From Christensenella sp. UBA3857 (GTDB lineage Bacteria; Bacillota; Clostridia; Christensenellales; CAG-138), in contig DGHD01000039.1 of assembly GCA_002392505.1 (NCBI GenBank), forward strand, positions 1-7,403: a stretch of 7,403 nt of DNA, read 5' to 3'. A program made the position numbers and the translations under genes. Below are positions 1-7,331 of the stretch, one piece after another (positions within the stretch are counted from its first letter, which is position 1; every line of letters begins with the position of its first letter). A model generated the notes under the pieces. The model searched no databases. It was given only the letters and a program-made list of their open reading frames with translations, and had not been told where the DNA came from.

Positions 1-20
1 GGGGACCGCGAGGAACGAGC

Positions 21-250
21 GGTGGATGAGGGAAGTTTCAGATTAACTTTGGCTTTCCAACTCCGTAACACTAATGTTACATCGTGCACACATACTGGGA
101 AATGTCTCGCAGGAGCGGTTTTCCGATGTTGGCTTATCGCAGTTCCGCGCCTCTCGCGGCGCGGGCGCCGGACTCCTCGAAATTTGCATGCATTTCTCGT
201 CGTCCTTGCGGCGCTCGCTTCGCTCGCTTGGCGTGCGTCCTAATTACTTG
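21..250 (+). repeat. Structured intergenic repeat element, left copy
   Basis: This gene-free stretch holds one copy of a repeat whose second copy lies inverted at about 3005-3235. Conserved blocks seen by comparing the two are 63-88 (25 of 26 identical), 103-119 (16 of 17), 145-164 (a hairpin) and 210-240 (30 of 31). The gaps between blocks are 14, 25 and 45 nt here against 14, 25 and 44 nt in the other copy. Hairpins are GTAACA-ctaa-TGTTAC at 65-80, CCGCGCC-tctcgc-GGCGCGG at 145-164 and GAAAT...ATTTC at 179-196. Short ORFs cross it, but the one-base spacing difference breaks any shared reading frame, so it is more likely an RNA or DNA element than a gene. The outer limits are uncertain. Its identity (small RNA, MITE-like element or other) is unknown. 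Confidence 0.8.
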
Positions 251-287
251 GGATGAAAACAAGGAATTCCCTTCAGGGAATTCCTTG
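250..287 (-). terminator. Rho-independent terminator after the MATE gene
   Basis: A perfect 12-bp inverted repeat, CAAGGAATTCCC - TTCA - GGGAATTCCTTG (260-287), begins 8 nt past the MATE stop codon. On the minus strand it is followed by TTTTCATCC. The stem is strong and the loop is four bases, but the T-run is short, so termination may be partial. It sits between the left structured repeat and the heptad array. Confidence 0.75.
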
Positions 288-289
288 CA

Positions 290-317
290 TAATTGCTAAT
301 TGCTAATTCCTAATTGC
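290..317. repeat. Heptad tandem repeat (TAATTGC/TAATTCC), 4 units
   Basis: On the plus strand the units are TAATTGC, TAATTGC, TAATTCC, TAATTGC, followed by a degenerate TGATCTC. The array overlaps the last codons of the MATE gene: its TAG stop is at 296-298 inside the array, and the terminal residues QLGISN are read from repeat units. The same unit family makes the larger array at 3263-3339 and a two-unit remnant at 7373-7388. Confidence 0.9.
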
Positions 318-1687
318 TGATCTCCATCCGGTTTTTTCAGCACCTTTGCGAAGAACACTATCTGGAACGGCACGGAGACGACGAACGTCAGCAGGTCGGC
401 GGCGGGCTGCGCCATCTGGACGCCGGCAAGCCCTATCAGGCGGGGCAGTATCAGTATTATCGGGATGAAGAATATCCCCTGCCTGCAGGAGGCGAGTATC
501 GAGGCGCAGACGCTGTATCCCAGGCATTGGTAAAGCTGATTGACGAACGTGGAGTACGCCATCAGCGGCATCACGGAGCAGGCGAAGGTCAGCGCCAGAG
601 CGCCTATCTCGACCACCTTGGGATCGTCGCGGAACCAGTGCATTATCGCGTGGGTGTTGAGACCTATCGCGACGGACGCCGCCGTGCTTATGAGCGTTCC
701 CACGAGCACGGAGAACCAGAACGCCTTTTTGACGCGGCTGTAAATGCGCGCGCCGAAATTGTACCCCGCGACGGGCTGGAAGCCCTGCCCTATGCCTATC
801 ATCATGGACCGGACGAACATATAGATCTTGTTCGCGATGGTTACCGCCGCGACCGCCTCGTCCGCAAAATCGCCGCCCCAGAACGCCGCGCCGCGGTTAA
901 GGAGCGCCGATGCGACGCTGCCCATGCCCTGGCGGCAGATGGTGGGAAAGCCGAGCTTGACGAGCTGCCAATAGGTGGAGAACCTTCTTGACACCGCCTT
1001 TGCCCGGAGCTTTATGATGCTCCTTCCCGAGCGGAATATCACGAGCAGTATTATAAGGCTCACGGTCTGGCTCAATACGGTGGCGATCGCCGCGCCCGCG
1101 ATGCCGAGCCCGAACACGTTTATGAAAAGCGGGTCGAGCGCGACGTTCAGCAGGCCGCCGGTGCAGAGACCGATCATGGAAAGGTTCGCCTCGCCCTCCG
1201 CCTTGAGGATATTGTTGAGCACGAACGAAGTGCACATTATGGGCGCGCCGATCAGTATTATCCGCGTGTACGCCGCGGCGTAGGGGAGTATCGTTTCGGT
1301 CGCCCCGAGGAGCCTCAACAGCGGCTTTAACGTCGAGAGCCCGCTGATAAGCAGCACGAAGCCCATTATTATCGCGGCGAAGACCGCGCTCGCGGCATAC
1401 TCCTCCGCCTCCTTGTCCTTCTTTTCGCCGAGCCGCCTTGAAACAAGGCTCGAGCAGCCCATGCTTATGCCGAAGCCGAACGCCTGTATTATCGACTGCA
1501 AAGCAAAAGCCACCCCGACCGCCGCCGAAGCGCTCGTGTCGATGTGGGAAACGAAATAGGTATCCGCCGTATTATAGACGACCGTTATCAGCTGGCTCAC
1601 CGTCGTGGGTATCGCGAGCGACGCGACGAGCCGCGGGATGGGCGTTTCGGTCATCCTTTTATGCTGCTGTATGCTTGTGAGCGCCAT
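296..1687 (-). CDS. MATE family multidrug/cation antiporter
   Basis: A cytoplasmic-membrane transporter of the MATE family. By family knowledge it exports drugs or other organic cations in exchange for Na+ or H+; the substrate is unknown. The 463 residues fit a complete 12-helix protein with two MatE domains (about 20-180 and 240-405). Recognisable motifs are YNTADTYFV at 38-46 after helix 1, LDPLFI at 184-189, and GQGFQPVAGYNFGA at 300-313 at the start of the second half. Overall it looks closest to the MepA-like/clostridial type. The start chosen lies 4 nt after the stop of the preceding gene, suggesting translational coupling, but no clear Shine-Dalgarno sequence precedes it. Met12 is an alternative start and also has no well-spaced site. 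The last residues are encoded by the heptad repeat array, so the natural C-terminus was probably altered there. Confidence 0.93.
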   Translation of the reverse strand: MALTSIQQHKRMTETPIPRLVASLAIPTTVSQLITVVYNTADTYFVSHIDTSASAAVGVAFALQSIIQAFGFGISMGCSSLVSRRLGEKKDKEAEEYAASAVFAAIIMGFVLLISGLSTLKPLLRLLGATETILPYAAAYTRIILIGAPIMCTSFVLNNILKAEGEANLSMIGLCTGGLLNVALDPLFINVFGLGIAGAAIATVLSQTVSLIILLVIFRSGRSIIKLRAKAVSRRFSTYWQLVKLGFPTICRQGMGSVASALLNRGAAFWGGDFADEAVAAVTIANKIYMFVRSMMIGIGQGFQPVAGYNFGARIYSRVKKAFWFSVLVGTLISTAASVAIGLNTHAIMHWFRDDPKVVEIGALALTFACSVMPLMAYSTFVNQLYQCLGYSVCASILASCRQGIFFIPIILILPRLIGLAGVQMAQPAADLLTFVVSVPFQIVFFAKVLKKPDGDQQLGISN

Positions 1688-1691
1688 CGGA

Positions 1692-2879
1692 TCAGCCGAG
1701 ATGGAATATGAGCGCGACCAGCCTGTAGATCCAGTTCGCGGCGACTCCCGCGAAAATGCCGCCGACCGTATGGCTCAGTATCGCCTTGCCGGTCAGGTAT
1801 TTGTAGCCCAGGCTGTCCATCATTGAAACGTGAGTGGAAAGGTAGCCGCTCCAGCACATGCACATGGCGGTAAACACCGCGACGTCATGCGCGTTGGCAA
1901 AGCCTTCCTTCAAAAGATTGGGGACGAGACCCATCGCCGCGCCCGCGGAGCCCAGCGCCGTCATGGGGACGGAAACGCCGCCGGAGGAAGCGAACCCGAA
2001 GAGGGGCTTTATTATGAAATTGATCTTGTCCGCGATAAGGGGGAGCAGCCCGATGCCCTCGTAAGCGGCGCCGGAATAGCCCTCCGCACCCGCGCCGTTG
2101 GTGAGCATCATGACGAGCGTGCAGATTATGACAACGCCGGGGATTATCCCGAGACCCAGCTGCACGCCGGATTTTCCGCCGTCGAGCAGCGCGTTCATCG
2201 TACGCATGCCGAGGTTCTCCCCCGAATGATCGATATGATCGTGCTCGCCGATATCCTTATCGTCAAGCGCGGGCGAATCCTTGCCGAAGACCTTCTTGGT
2301 CATGGCGAGCATTATCCTCGTCGAAACGATGCTGCCGAGCACCGCGGCGAAATTGCCTACGAGCACCGCGGGCATAAGACTCGTCCCGGCGGCGCCTTCC
2401 TGCCCGAGCATGAACGTCGTAACGATGAGACCCATGCCGAACGACGTGCCGATATTGGTGAGCGCGGGGAGCTGGTACCTTTTGAAGAAGCTCTTGAACC
2501 CCTTGTCGTCCGCAAGCGAGAGTATCGCCGGGTTATCGGAAAGATAGGTGGTCACTATGCCGAGCGCCGCCGCGCCGGGGAGCCCGTAAATGGGCTTCAT
2601 CAGCGGGGAGAGTATCTTGTTCAGCATATCGACCACGCCGAACTCCGTCAAAAGCGCCGAAAGCGCGCCCATCAGCACCGCTATCGCCATAATGTAAAGG
2701 CAGGTGTTGACGAGAATGTCGAACGCCGTGTTCATCAGCGTGGAGAACATATTGGAAAGCCCCATCGGTATCGCGAACATGACGAAAACGCCGATGATCA
2801 GCACAAGGCATATCACCGCCGAAAACCACTTGGGCTTATGCTTCAACTTAAAGCTGTCTCTTAACCGCGTGCGCTTCAC
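1692..2879 (-). CDS. Nucleoside-recognition (Gate)-like membrane protein, CD0519/CD1768-like
   Basis: A polytopic membrane protein of 395 residues with two similar halves (about 60-195 and 235-385), as in proteins with nucleoside-recognition/Gate domains. It resembles the family named after Clostridioides difficile CD0519/CD1768, judged from memory of conserved stretches such as TYLSDNPAILSLADD at 111-125 and FGMGLIVTTFML at 147-158. A transport role is likely, but no substrate is established for such proteins. The two halves are joined by a hydrophilic linker (about 195-225) holding EHDHIDHSGE at 212-221, which could bind metal. The start is GTG, supported by GAGGG at 2887-2891 with 7 nt spacing. 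It is followed after 4 nt by the MATE gene, so the two are probably co-transcribed and may export or handle related compounds. The exact family is less certain than the Gate-like architecture. Confidence 0.72.
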   Translation of the reverse strand: MKRTRLRDSFKLKHKPKWFSAVICLVLIIGVFVMFAIPMGLSNMFSTLMNTAFDILVNTCLYIMAIAVLMGALSALLTEFGVVDMLNKILSPLMKPIYGLPGAAALGIVTTYLSDNPAILSLADDKGFKSFFKRYQLPALTNIGTSFGMGLIVTTFMLGQEGAAGTSLMPAVLVGNFAAVLGSIVSTRIMLAMTKKVFGKDSPALDDKDIGEHDHIDHSGENLGMRTMNALLDGGKSGVQLGLGIIPGVVIICTLVMMLTNGAGAEGYSGAAYEGIGLLPLIADKINFIIKPLFGFASSGGVSVPMTALGSAGAAMGLVPNLLKEGFANAHDVAVFTAMCMCWSGYLSTHVSMMDSLGYKYLTGKAILSHTVGGIFAGVAANWIYRLVALIFHLG

Positions 2880-2886
2880 GTTCGTT

Positions 2887-2891
2887 CCCTC
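2887..2891 (-). promoter_or_regulatory. Ribosome binding site fixing a GTG start
   Basis: On the minus strand GAGGG lies 7 nt before the GTG codon at 2879-2877. No in-frame ATG with a comparable site is nearby, so this decides the start of the Gate-like protein. Confidence 0.7.
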
Positions 2892-2924
2892 GCTTTTGTG
2901 ATCAAATAACTGCTGCGATAACCT

Positions 2925-2954
2925 ATTATAACATCTTATTATCGAAAAAAAGAG
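2925..2954 (-). promoter_or_regulatory. Putative promoter of the Gate-protein/MATE operon
   Basis: A perfect -10 hexamer TATAAT reads on the minus strand at 2930-2925, about 45 nt upstream of the GTG start. No good -35 box is visible: the position 17-18 nt upstream falls in a T-rich run (2945-2951 is seven A on the plus strand). The -10 lies between the right structured repeat and the gene, so transcription may start just downstream of the repeat. Confidence 0.5.
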
Positions 2955-3004
2955 GCTTTTGTTTTCCCGAGCGAAATATATTTGCGCCGGCAGCGCATGA
3001 AGGG

Positions 3005-3235
3005 TCTCTCAAGATATCAGGACGCACGCCAAGCGAGCAAAGCGAGCGCCGCCCACGTGGCCGAAAAATGTTTTTTTCGAGCCGAGTGGGCGTGACGCGC
3101 CGCGATAGGCGCGTAACCACGATAACTCAAATCCGAGGGACCGCTCCCGCGAGACAATTCCAAGTTTGAATGCACGATGTAACAGTAGTGTTACGGATTC
3201 GAGAAGCTCAAGTTCCTCGGGAACCCCCTCATCCG
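3005..3235 (-). repeat. Structured intergenic repeat element, right copy (inverted)
   Basis: The reverse-complement relative of the element at 21-250. Matching blocks are 3196-3171, 3156-3140, 3114-3095 and 3050-3020, with spacers of 14, 25 and 44 nt. Hairpins read on the minus strand are GTAACA-ctac-TGTTAC (3194-3179), ACGCGCC-tatcgc-GGCGCGT (3114-3095) and an A/T-rich stem CGAAAAA/TTTTTCG (3062-3079). The outer base pair of the GC hairpin is A-T here and C-G in the left copy, a compensatory change. Sequence between blocks is poorly conserved. The copy lies between the 3' end of the 219-residue membrane protein gene and the promoter of the Gate-like protein gene. No coding role is supported. 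The boundaries are approximate. Confidence 0.8.
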
Positions 3236-3261
3236 TCATTTCTCCCGTTGGTGGATGAGGG
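3226..3261. repeat. Inverted repeat CCCTCATCC / GGATGAGGG
   Basis: A perfect 9-bp inverted repeat has arms at 3226-3234 and 3253-3261 and an 18-nt loop. It sits exactly between the right structured element and the heptad array. The extended right arm GGTGGATGAGGG (3250-3261) also occurs at 21-32 next to the left structured element. It has no T-run, so it is not a convincing terminator. It may mark an element boundary. Confidence 0.7.
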
Positions 3262-3262
3262 A

Positions 3263-3339
3263 TAATTGCTAATTGCTAATTGCTAATTGCTAATTGCTAA
3301 TTGCTAATTCCTAATTCCTAATTGCTGATTCCTGATTCC
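3263..3339. repeat. Heptad tandem repeat array (TAATTGC and variants), 11 units
   Basis: Eleven contiguous 7-bp units on the plus strand: six TAATTGC, two TAATTCC, one TAATTGC, two TGATTCC. They are followed by TAACCCC, which already belongs to the adjoining gene. The stop codon of the 219-residue membrane protein (TAG, 3341-3339) lies at the array edge. Since 7 is not a multiple of 3, the array places stops in all three frames: TAA on the plus strand and TAG on the minus strand. The more diverged units lie at the gene-proximal end. Confidence 0.95.
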
Positions 3340-3998
3340 TAACCCCTTTTCGCATCCCATGCGCCGATATTCGGGAAGGCATATACGACAGGGTACAGAA
3401 GCCCGGGGATGACGCCGACCGTCCACAGGGGGACGCTGACGAAATGCATCAGTATCGCGTATGCCGCGATCGCGGCGACCGTCAGCAGGAACACCCCGCC
3501 GAGTATTATTCCGGCGATCAGCAGCCGCTTTTTGATAAATACGCCCATGAGCGCCGAGATCGCCAGCGAAAGCACCATGCACAGCGCGAACACGCGGATG
3601 CAAGTCAGCGAAACCTGATCCGCCGATCCGCCGAAAAGCATGCGGATGATCGGCCCGGCAAGGAAGAACATGCAGACCGCCGCGATAAGCGTCACCGTGA
3701 CGGCGAACACCGACGATACGATATCGAATATCCTTGCCCTCTTTTTACTGCCGGAATAGCCTATCATGCGCAGTATTATCCCACCATAGAACAACGCCAT
3801 GAACGCCCAGCCCGAGATCGTGGTGATGCAATTGTTGTTCATGACGCCTTCGTAGCCCAGCGATCCCGCAATGGGTATCGACAGGATGAACTGCACGACG
3901 GAAACGATAAGCCCGCCTATCAGCATCGTCAGCAGATATTGATGCCTTTCATCGAGCCTCCGCCTCACCGGGGCGCTGTTCAACGTGATCTCTTCCAT
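3339..3998 (-). CDS. Six-helix integral membrane protein, possible half-size MATE-like
   Basis: I do not recognise a named family. The 219 residues give about six hydrophobic segments (roughly 21-41, 58-80, 92-115, 131-153, 158-183, 190-208) after a short charged N-terminus. The segment PIIRMLFGG at 116-124, followed by a helix, a KKR turn at 156-158 and another helix, follows the order of the MATE half-domain (compare PLLRLLGAT in the neighbouring MATE protein). It could therefore be a single MatE-type lobe that works as a dimer, or a decayed MATE remnant; the likeness is judged by eye only. The start is well supported by GGGAGG at 4012-4007 with 8 nt spacing. Its TAG stop falls at the edge of the heptad array, so the C-terminus may have been trimmed. 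It appears to be transcribed alone. Confidence 0.75.
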   Translation of the reverse strand: MEEITLNSAPVRRRLDERHQYLLTMLIGGLIVSVVQFILSIPIAGSLGYEGVMNNNCITTISGWAFMALFYGGIILRMIGYSGSKKRARIFDIVSSVFAVTVTLIAAVCMFFLAGPIIRMLFGGSADQVSLTCIRVFALCMVLSLAISALMGVFIKKRLLIAGIILGGVFLLTVAAIAAYAILMHFVSVPLWTVGVIPGLLYPVVYAFPNIGAWDAKRG

Positions 3999-4006
3999 AC
4001 CTTTAT

Positions 4007-4012
4007 CCTCCC
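4007..4012 (-). promoter_or_regulatory. Ribosome binding site of the six-helix membrane protein
   Basis: GGGAGG on the minus strand lies 8 nt before the ATG at 3998-3996. This near-consensus site argues that the small membrane protein is translated and is not a chance ORF. Confidence 0.75.
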
Positions 4013-4060
4013 GAATATATTTATTGAATGATGCAACCTTCCGTGCACGCCGCGCGTTAT

Positions 4061-4089
4061 ATAGTAGAAAGCAACGGGGACGCGTTGAA
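4061..4089 (-). promoter_or_regulatory. Weak candidate promoter of the six-helix membrane protein
   Basis: On the minus strand TTCAAC (4089-4084) and TACTAT (4066-4061) are 17 nt apart, upstream of the ribosome binding site at 4012-4007. Both hexamers differ from consensus, so this is only a candidate. Confidence 0.3.
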
Positions 4090-4232
4090 GAAAACCGGAT
4101 GCGCCGTTTCCGCCCGCTTTCGCAGACCGGACGGTCATGCGAAGCATACGGGTATCGGTAAGCCCGATCCCGATCGAAAGCCGGACACTCCCGCGCCGAA
4201 AGAAAACCTTGACGTGCGGGTGAAAATAGATC

Positions 4233-4274
4233 GTTAAAATAAAGCGGCGGCCCGCGTTGAGTGCGGACCGCCGC
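4233..4274 (-). terminator. Rho-independent terminator of the bcd-etfBA unit
   Basis: A 12-bp GC-rich stem (4244-4255 with 4263-4274, one G-U pair in the minus-strand RNA) encloses a 7-nt loop and begins 6 nt after the etfA stop. On the minus strand it is followed by TTTATTTT. On the plus strand the same stem is followed, after GCC, by TTTTT at 4278-4282, so it may also stop transcription from the other side. Confidence 0.9.
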
Positions 4275-4280
4275 GCCTTT

Positions 4281-5294
4281 TTACTTTTCTTCCTTAAGCG
4301 CGCGGATCTTCTCCGTCAGCATGGGCACGACCTTATTGAGGTCGCCCACTACGCCGTAATCGGCAACGTTGAATATCGGGGCGGTCTCGTCGCGGTTGAT
4401 GGCGATTATAACTTCCGATTCCTCCATGCCGGCGAGGTGCTGTATCGCGCCGGAGATGCCGACGGCGATATAGAGCTTGGGGCGCACGGTCTTGCCCGTC
4501 TGCCCGACCTGCATCTCCTTATCCGCCCAGCCCGCGTCCACCGCGGCGCGTGAAGCGGCGACTCTTCCGCCGAGCGCGTCCGCAAGGTCGTACAGCATGC
4601 GGAAATTCTCCTTCGAGCCCATTCCGCGCCCGCCGGAGACGAGTATCTTCGCCTCGGAGATATCGACCGCCTCGTTCATCTTTTTGATGACGTCGAGCAC
4701 CTCGACGAAGCAGTCGTTATGCTCTATTTTAAGATTGAAGGGAAGCACCCTCGCGCGGCGCCCTTCCACACGCTCCGCCCTCTGCATCACGCCGGGGCGG
4801 ACGGTCGCCATCTGCGGACGGAAATCGGGGCAGATGATGGTCGCCATGAGGTTGCCGCCGAATGCGGGACGGGTCATGAGGAGCCTGCCCGTTTCGGGAT
4901 CGATCTCGAGCCTGGTGCAGTCGGCGGTGAGACCAGTATGCACCCTTGCCGAAACGCGGGGAGCGAGGTCGCGCCCGATGGTCGTCGCGCCGTAGAGCAC
5001 TATCTCGGGCTTGAAATAGTCGATCACGCCGAACATCGCCTGGGCATAGGGCTCGGTGGTGTACTCCGAAAGCGCCGGATCGTCGATCAGCACGACGGTG
5101 TCCGCGCCGTATTCGCCGAGCTCGTCCGCAAGGGATGCGACGTTGTACCCGCAGAGCACCGCGGAAACGGTGGTGTTAAGGGCTTTCGCCAGCTCCTTCG
5201 CCTTGCCGAGAAGCTCGAAAGAAACGGGAGCCGTAACGCCCTCCACCTGCTGGATGAAAACGTAAACGCCTTTGTATTCGCTGAATTCTTTCAT
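4281..5294 (-). CDS. etfA: Electron transfer flavoprotein, alpha subunit
   Basis: The FAD-binding large subunit of the heterodimeric EtfAB, a cytoplasmic protein that passes electrons between NADH, ferredoxin and acyl-CoA dehydrogenase. The 337 residues match the family's usual length. Residues 1 to about 200 form the N-terminal domain. The C-terminal FAD domain shows SGGRG at 220-224, GQTGKTV at 264-270, and the ETF-alpha signature running from LYIAVGISGAIQH (274-286) to AIN (298-300), including His286. The start has an AGAGGA-type ribosome binding site (GAGGA at 5303-5307, 8 nt spacing). It lies 13 nt after etfB and is the last gene of the unit, directly before the terminator. Since it follows bcd and etfB, its partner is almost surely the Bcd encoded here. 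Confidence 0.97.
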   Translation of the reverse strand: MKEFSEYKGVYVFIQQVEGVTAPVSFELLGKAKELAKALNTTVSAVLCGYNVASLADELGEYGADTVVLIDDPALSEYTTEPYAQAMFGVIDYFKPEIVLYGATTIGRDLAPRVSARVHTGLTADCTRLEIDPETGRLLMTRPAFGGNLMATIICPDFRPQMATVRPGVMQRAERVEGRRARVLPFNLKIEHNDCFVEVLDVIKKMNEAVDISEAKILVSGGRGMGSKENFRMLYDLADALGGRVAASRAAVDAGWADKEMQVGQTGKTVRPKLYIAVGISGAIQHLAGMEESEVIIAINRDETAPIFNVADYGVVGDLNKVVPMLTEKIRALKEEK

Positions 5295-5307
5295 ACCATT
5301 ATTCCTC

Positions 5308-6093
5308 TCAGATCACAAACTTCTCACGAAGCTTCTGCACAAGCCAATCCGCCTCCGCCTCGGCGTCCAGCGTAACGGTCTCCCCCTTGCCCTTCAATGC
5401 CTTGGGGAAGCTCTCCTTAACGCGCGTGGGCGAGCCCTTGAGGCCTATGTTCCCGTCGTCGACGGGCACGTCGGGACGCGTCCATACGGTGACGTTCTTC
5501 TCGCGGTAAGCTTGGAATATGCCGCCCGGCGTCATGTAGCGGGGTCGGTTGAGCTCCGTCAGCGCGGTGACGAGGCAGGGCATCTTGACGCGGACTACCT
5601 GATAGCTGTTCTCGAACTGCCTCTTTACGATGAGGCTGTCGCCGACGACCCTTATCTCCTCGGCATAGCTTACGTTGGGGATGCCGAGATGCTCCGCCAT
5701 CTGGGGACCGACCTGCGCGGTGTCGCCGTCGATCGCCTGGCGCCCGGTGAAGACTATATCGTAGGGGAGCTTCTTTACCGCCGCGGCGATAGTGGAGGAG
5801 GTCGCCCAGGTGTCCGCGCCGCCGAACGCGCGGTCGCTGATAAGATACGCCTCGTCCGCGCCCATGGCGAGGGCTTCGCGCAGCACGGCGTCAGCCTGTG
5901 CGGGACCCATCGAAACGACGCGGACGACCGCGCCGAGCTCGTCCTTTATGCGAAGAGCCGCCTCAAGACCCGCCTTATCGTCGGGATTCATTATGGAGGG
6001 AACTCCCTCGCGGATCAGCGTACCCGTCTTGGGATCGAGCTTGACCTCGTTCGTGTCGGGGACCTGCTTTATACAAACTACTATGTTGAGCAT
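5308..6093 (-). CDS. etfB: Electron transfer flavoprotein, beta subunit
   Basis: The small subunit of EtfAB. The 261 residues have the normal length. Motifs include the N-terminal CIKQVPDT (7-14), the loop GRQAIDGDTAQVGPQ (117-131), an ETF-beta signature-like stretch around 155-176, and LNRPRYMTP at 181-189. The GDTAQVGP form of the loop is typical of bacterial EtfB proteins that hold a second FAD where human ETF holds AMP. This fits an electron-bifurcating Etf that splits NADH electrons between crotonyl-CoA (through Bcd) and ferredoxin. That activity is inferred from the family and not shown by the sequence. GGAGG at 6100-6104 lies 6 nt before the ATG, partly in the 12-nt gap after bcd. Confidence 0.97.
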   Translation of the reverse strand: MLNIVVCIKQVPDTNEVKLDPKTGTLIREGVPSIMNPDDKAGLEAALRIKDELGAVVRVVSMGPAQADAVLREALAMGADEAYLISDRAFGGADTWATSSTIAAAVKKLPYDIVFTGRQAIDGDTAQVGPQMAEHLGIPNVSYAEEIRVVGDSLIVKRQFENSYQVVRVKMPCLVTALTELNRPRYMTPGGIFQAYREKNVTVWTRPDVPVDDGNIGLKGSPTRVKESFPKALKGKGETVTLDAEAEADWLVQKLREKFVI

Positions 6094-6105
6094 ATACTAC
6101 CTCCG

Positions 6106-7245
<1,140 letters not shown>

Positions 7246-7302
7246 GAAAACCTCCGTGGGAAAGTATTTGCGTTTTTCATGTACCCGCAAAGATACATTA
7301 TA

Positions 7303-7331
7303 ATTATACATTGAAATCCCCGCACTTTCAA
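7303..7331 (-). promoter_or_regulatory. Near-consensus sigma-A promoter of bcd-etfB-etfA
   Basis: On the minus strand TTGAAA (7331-7326) and TATAAT (7308-7303) are separated by exactly 17 nt. Transcription would start near 7296-7290, giving a leader of about 50 nt before the bcd ATG at 7245. The -35 box lies in an inverted repeat (7318-7337), a possible regulator site. No Rex-type TTGTTAA palindrome is visible. Confidence 0.85.

Noticed and set aside
22..299. Short plus-strand ORFs across the left repeat element
   Set aside because: They overlap in several frames and lack clear ribosome binding sites. The matching region of the second copy differs by a one-base spacing change, so no common protein is encoded.
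1830..2864. Long plus-strand frame opposite the Gate-like protein
   Set aside because: It is a shadow of a GC-rich membrane protein gene: highly charged, His/Arg-rich product with no recognisable domain.
3009..3239. 76-residue minus-strand ORF in the right repeat element
   Set aside because: It resembles the left copy only in pieces that fall in different frames. Conservation follows hairpins and DNA blocks and not codons.
3263..3339. CRISPR array
   Set aside because: The units are only 7 bp and directly contiguous, with no spacers and no cas genes.
7246..7311. Upstream start of bcd at 7311
   Set aside because: It would place the start within the TATAAT promoter region and add 22 unusual residues. 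The ATG at 7245 has a GGAGG site 5 nt upstream.
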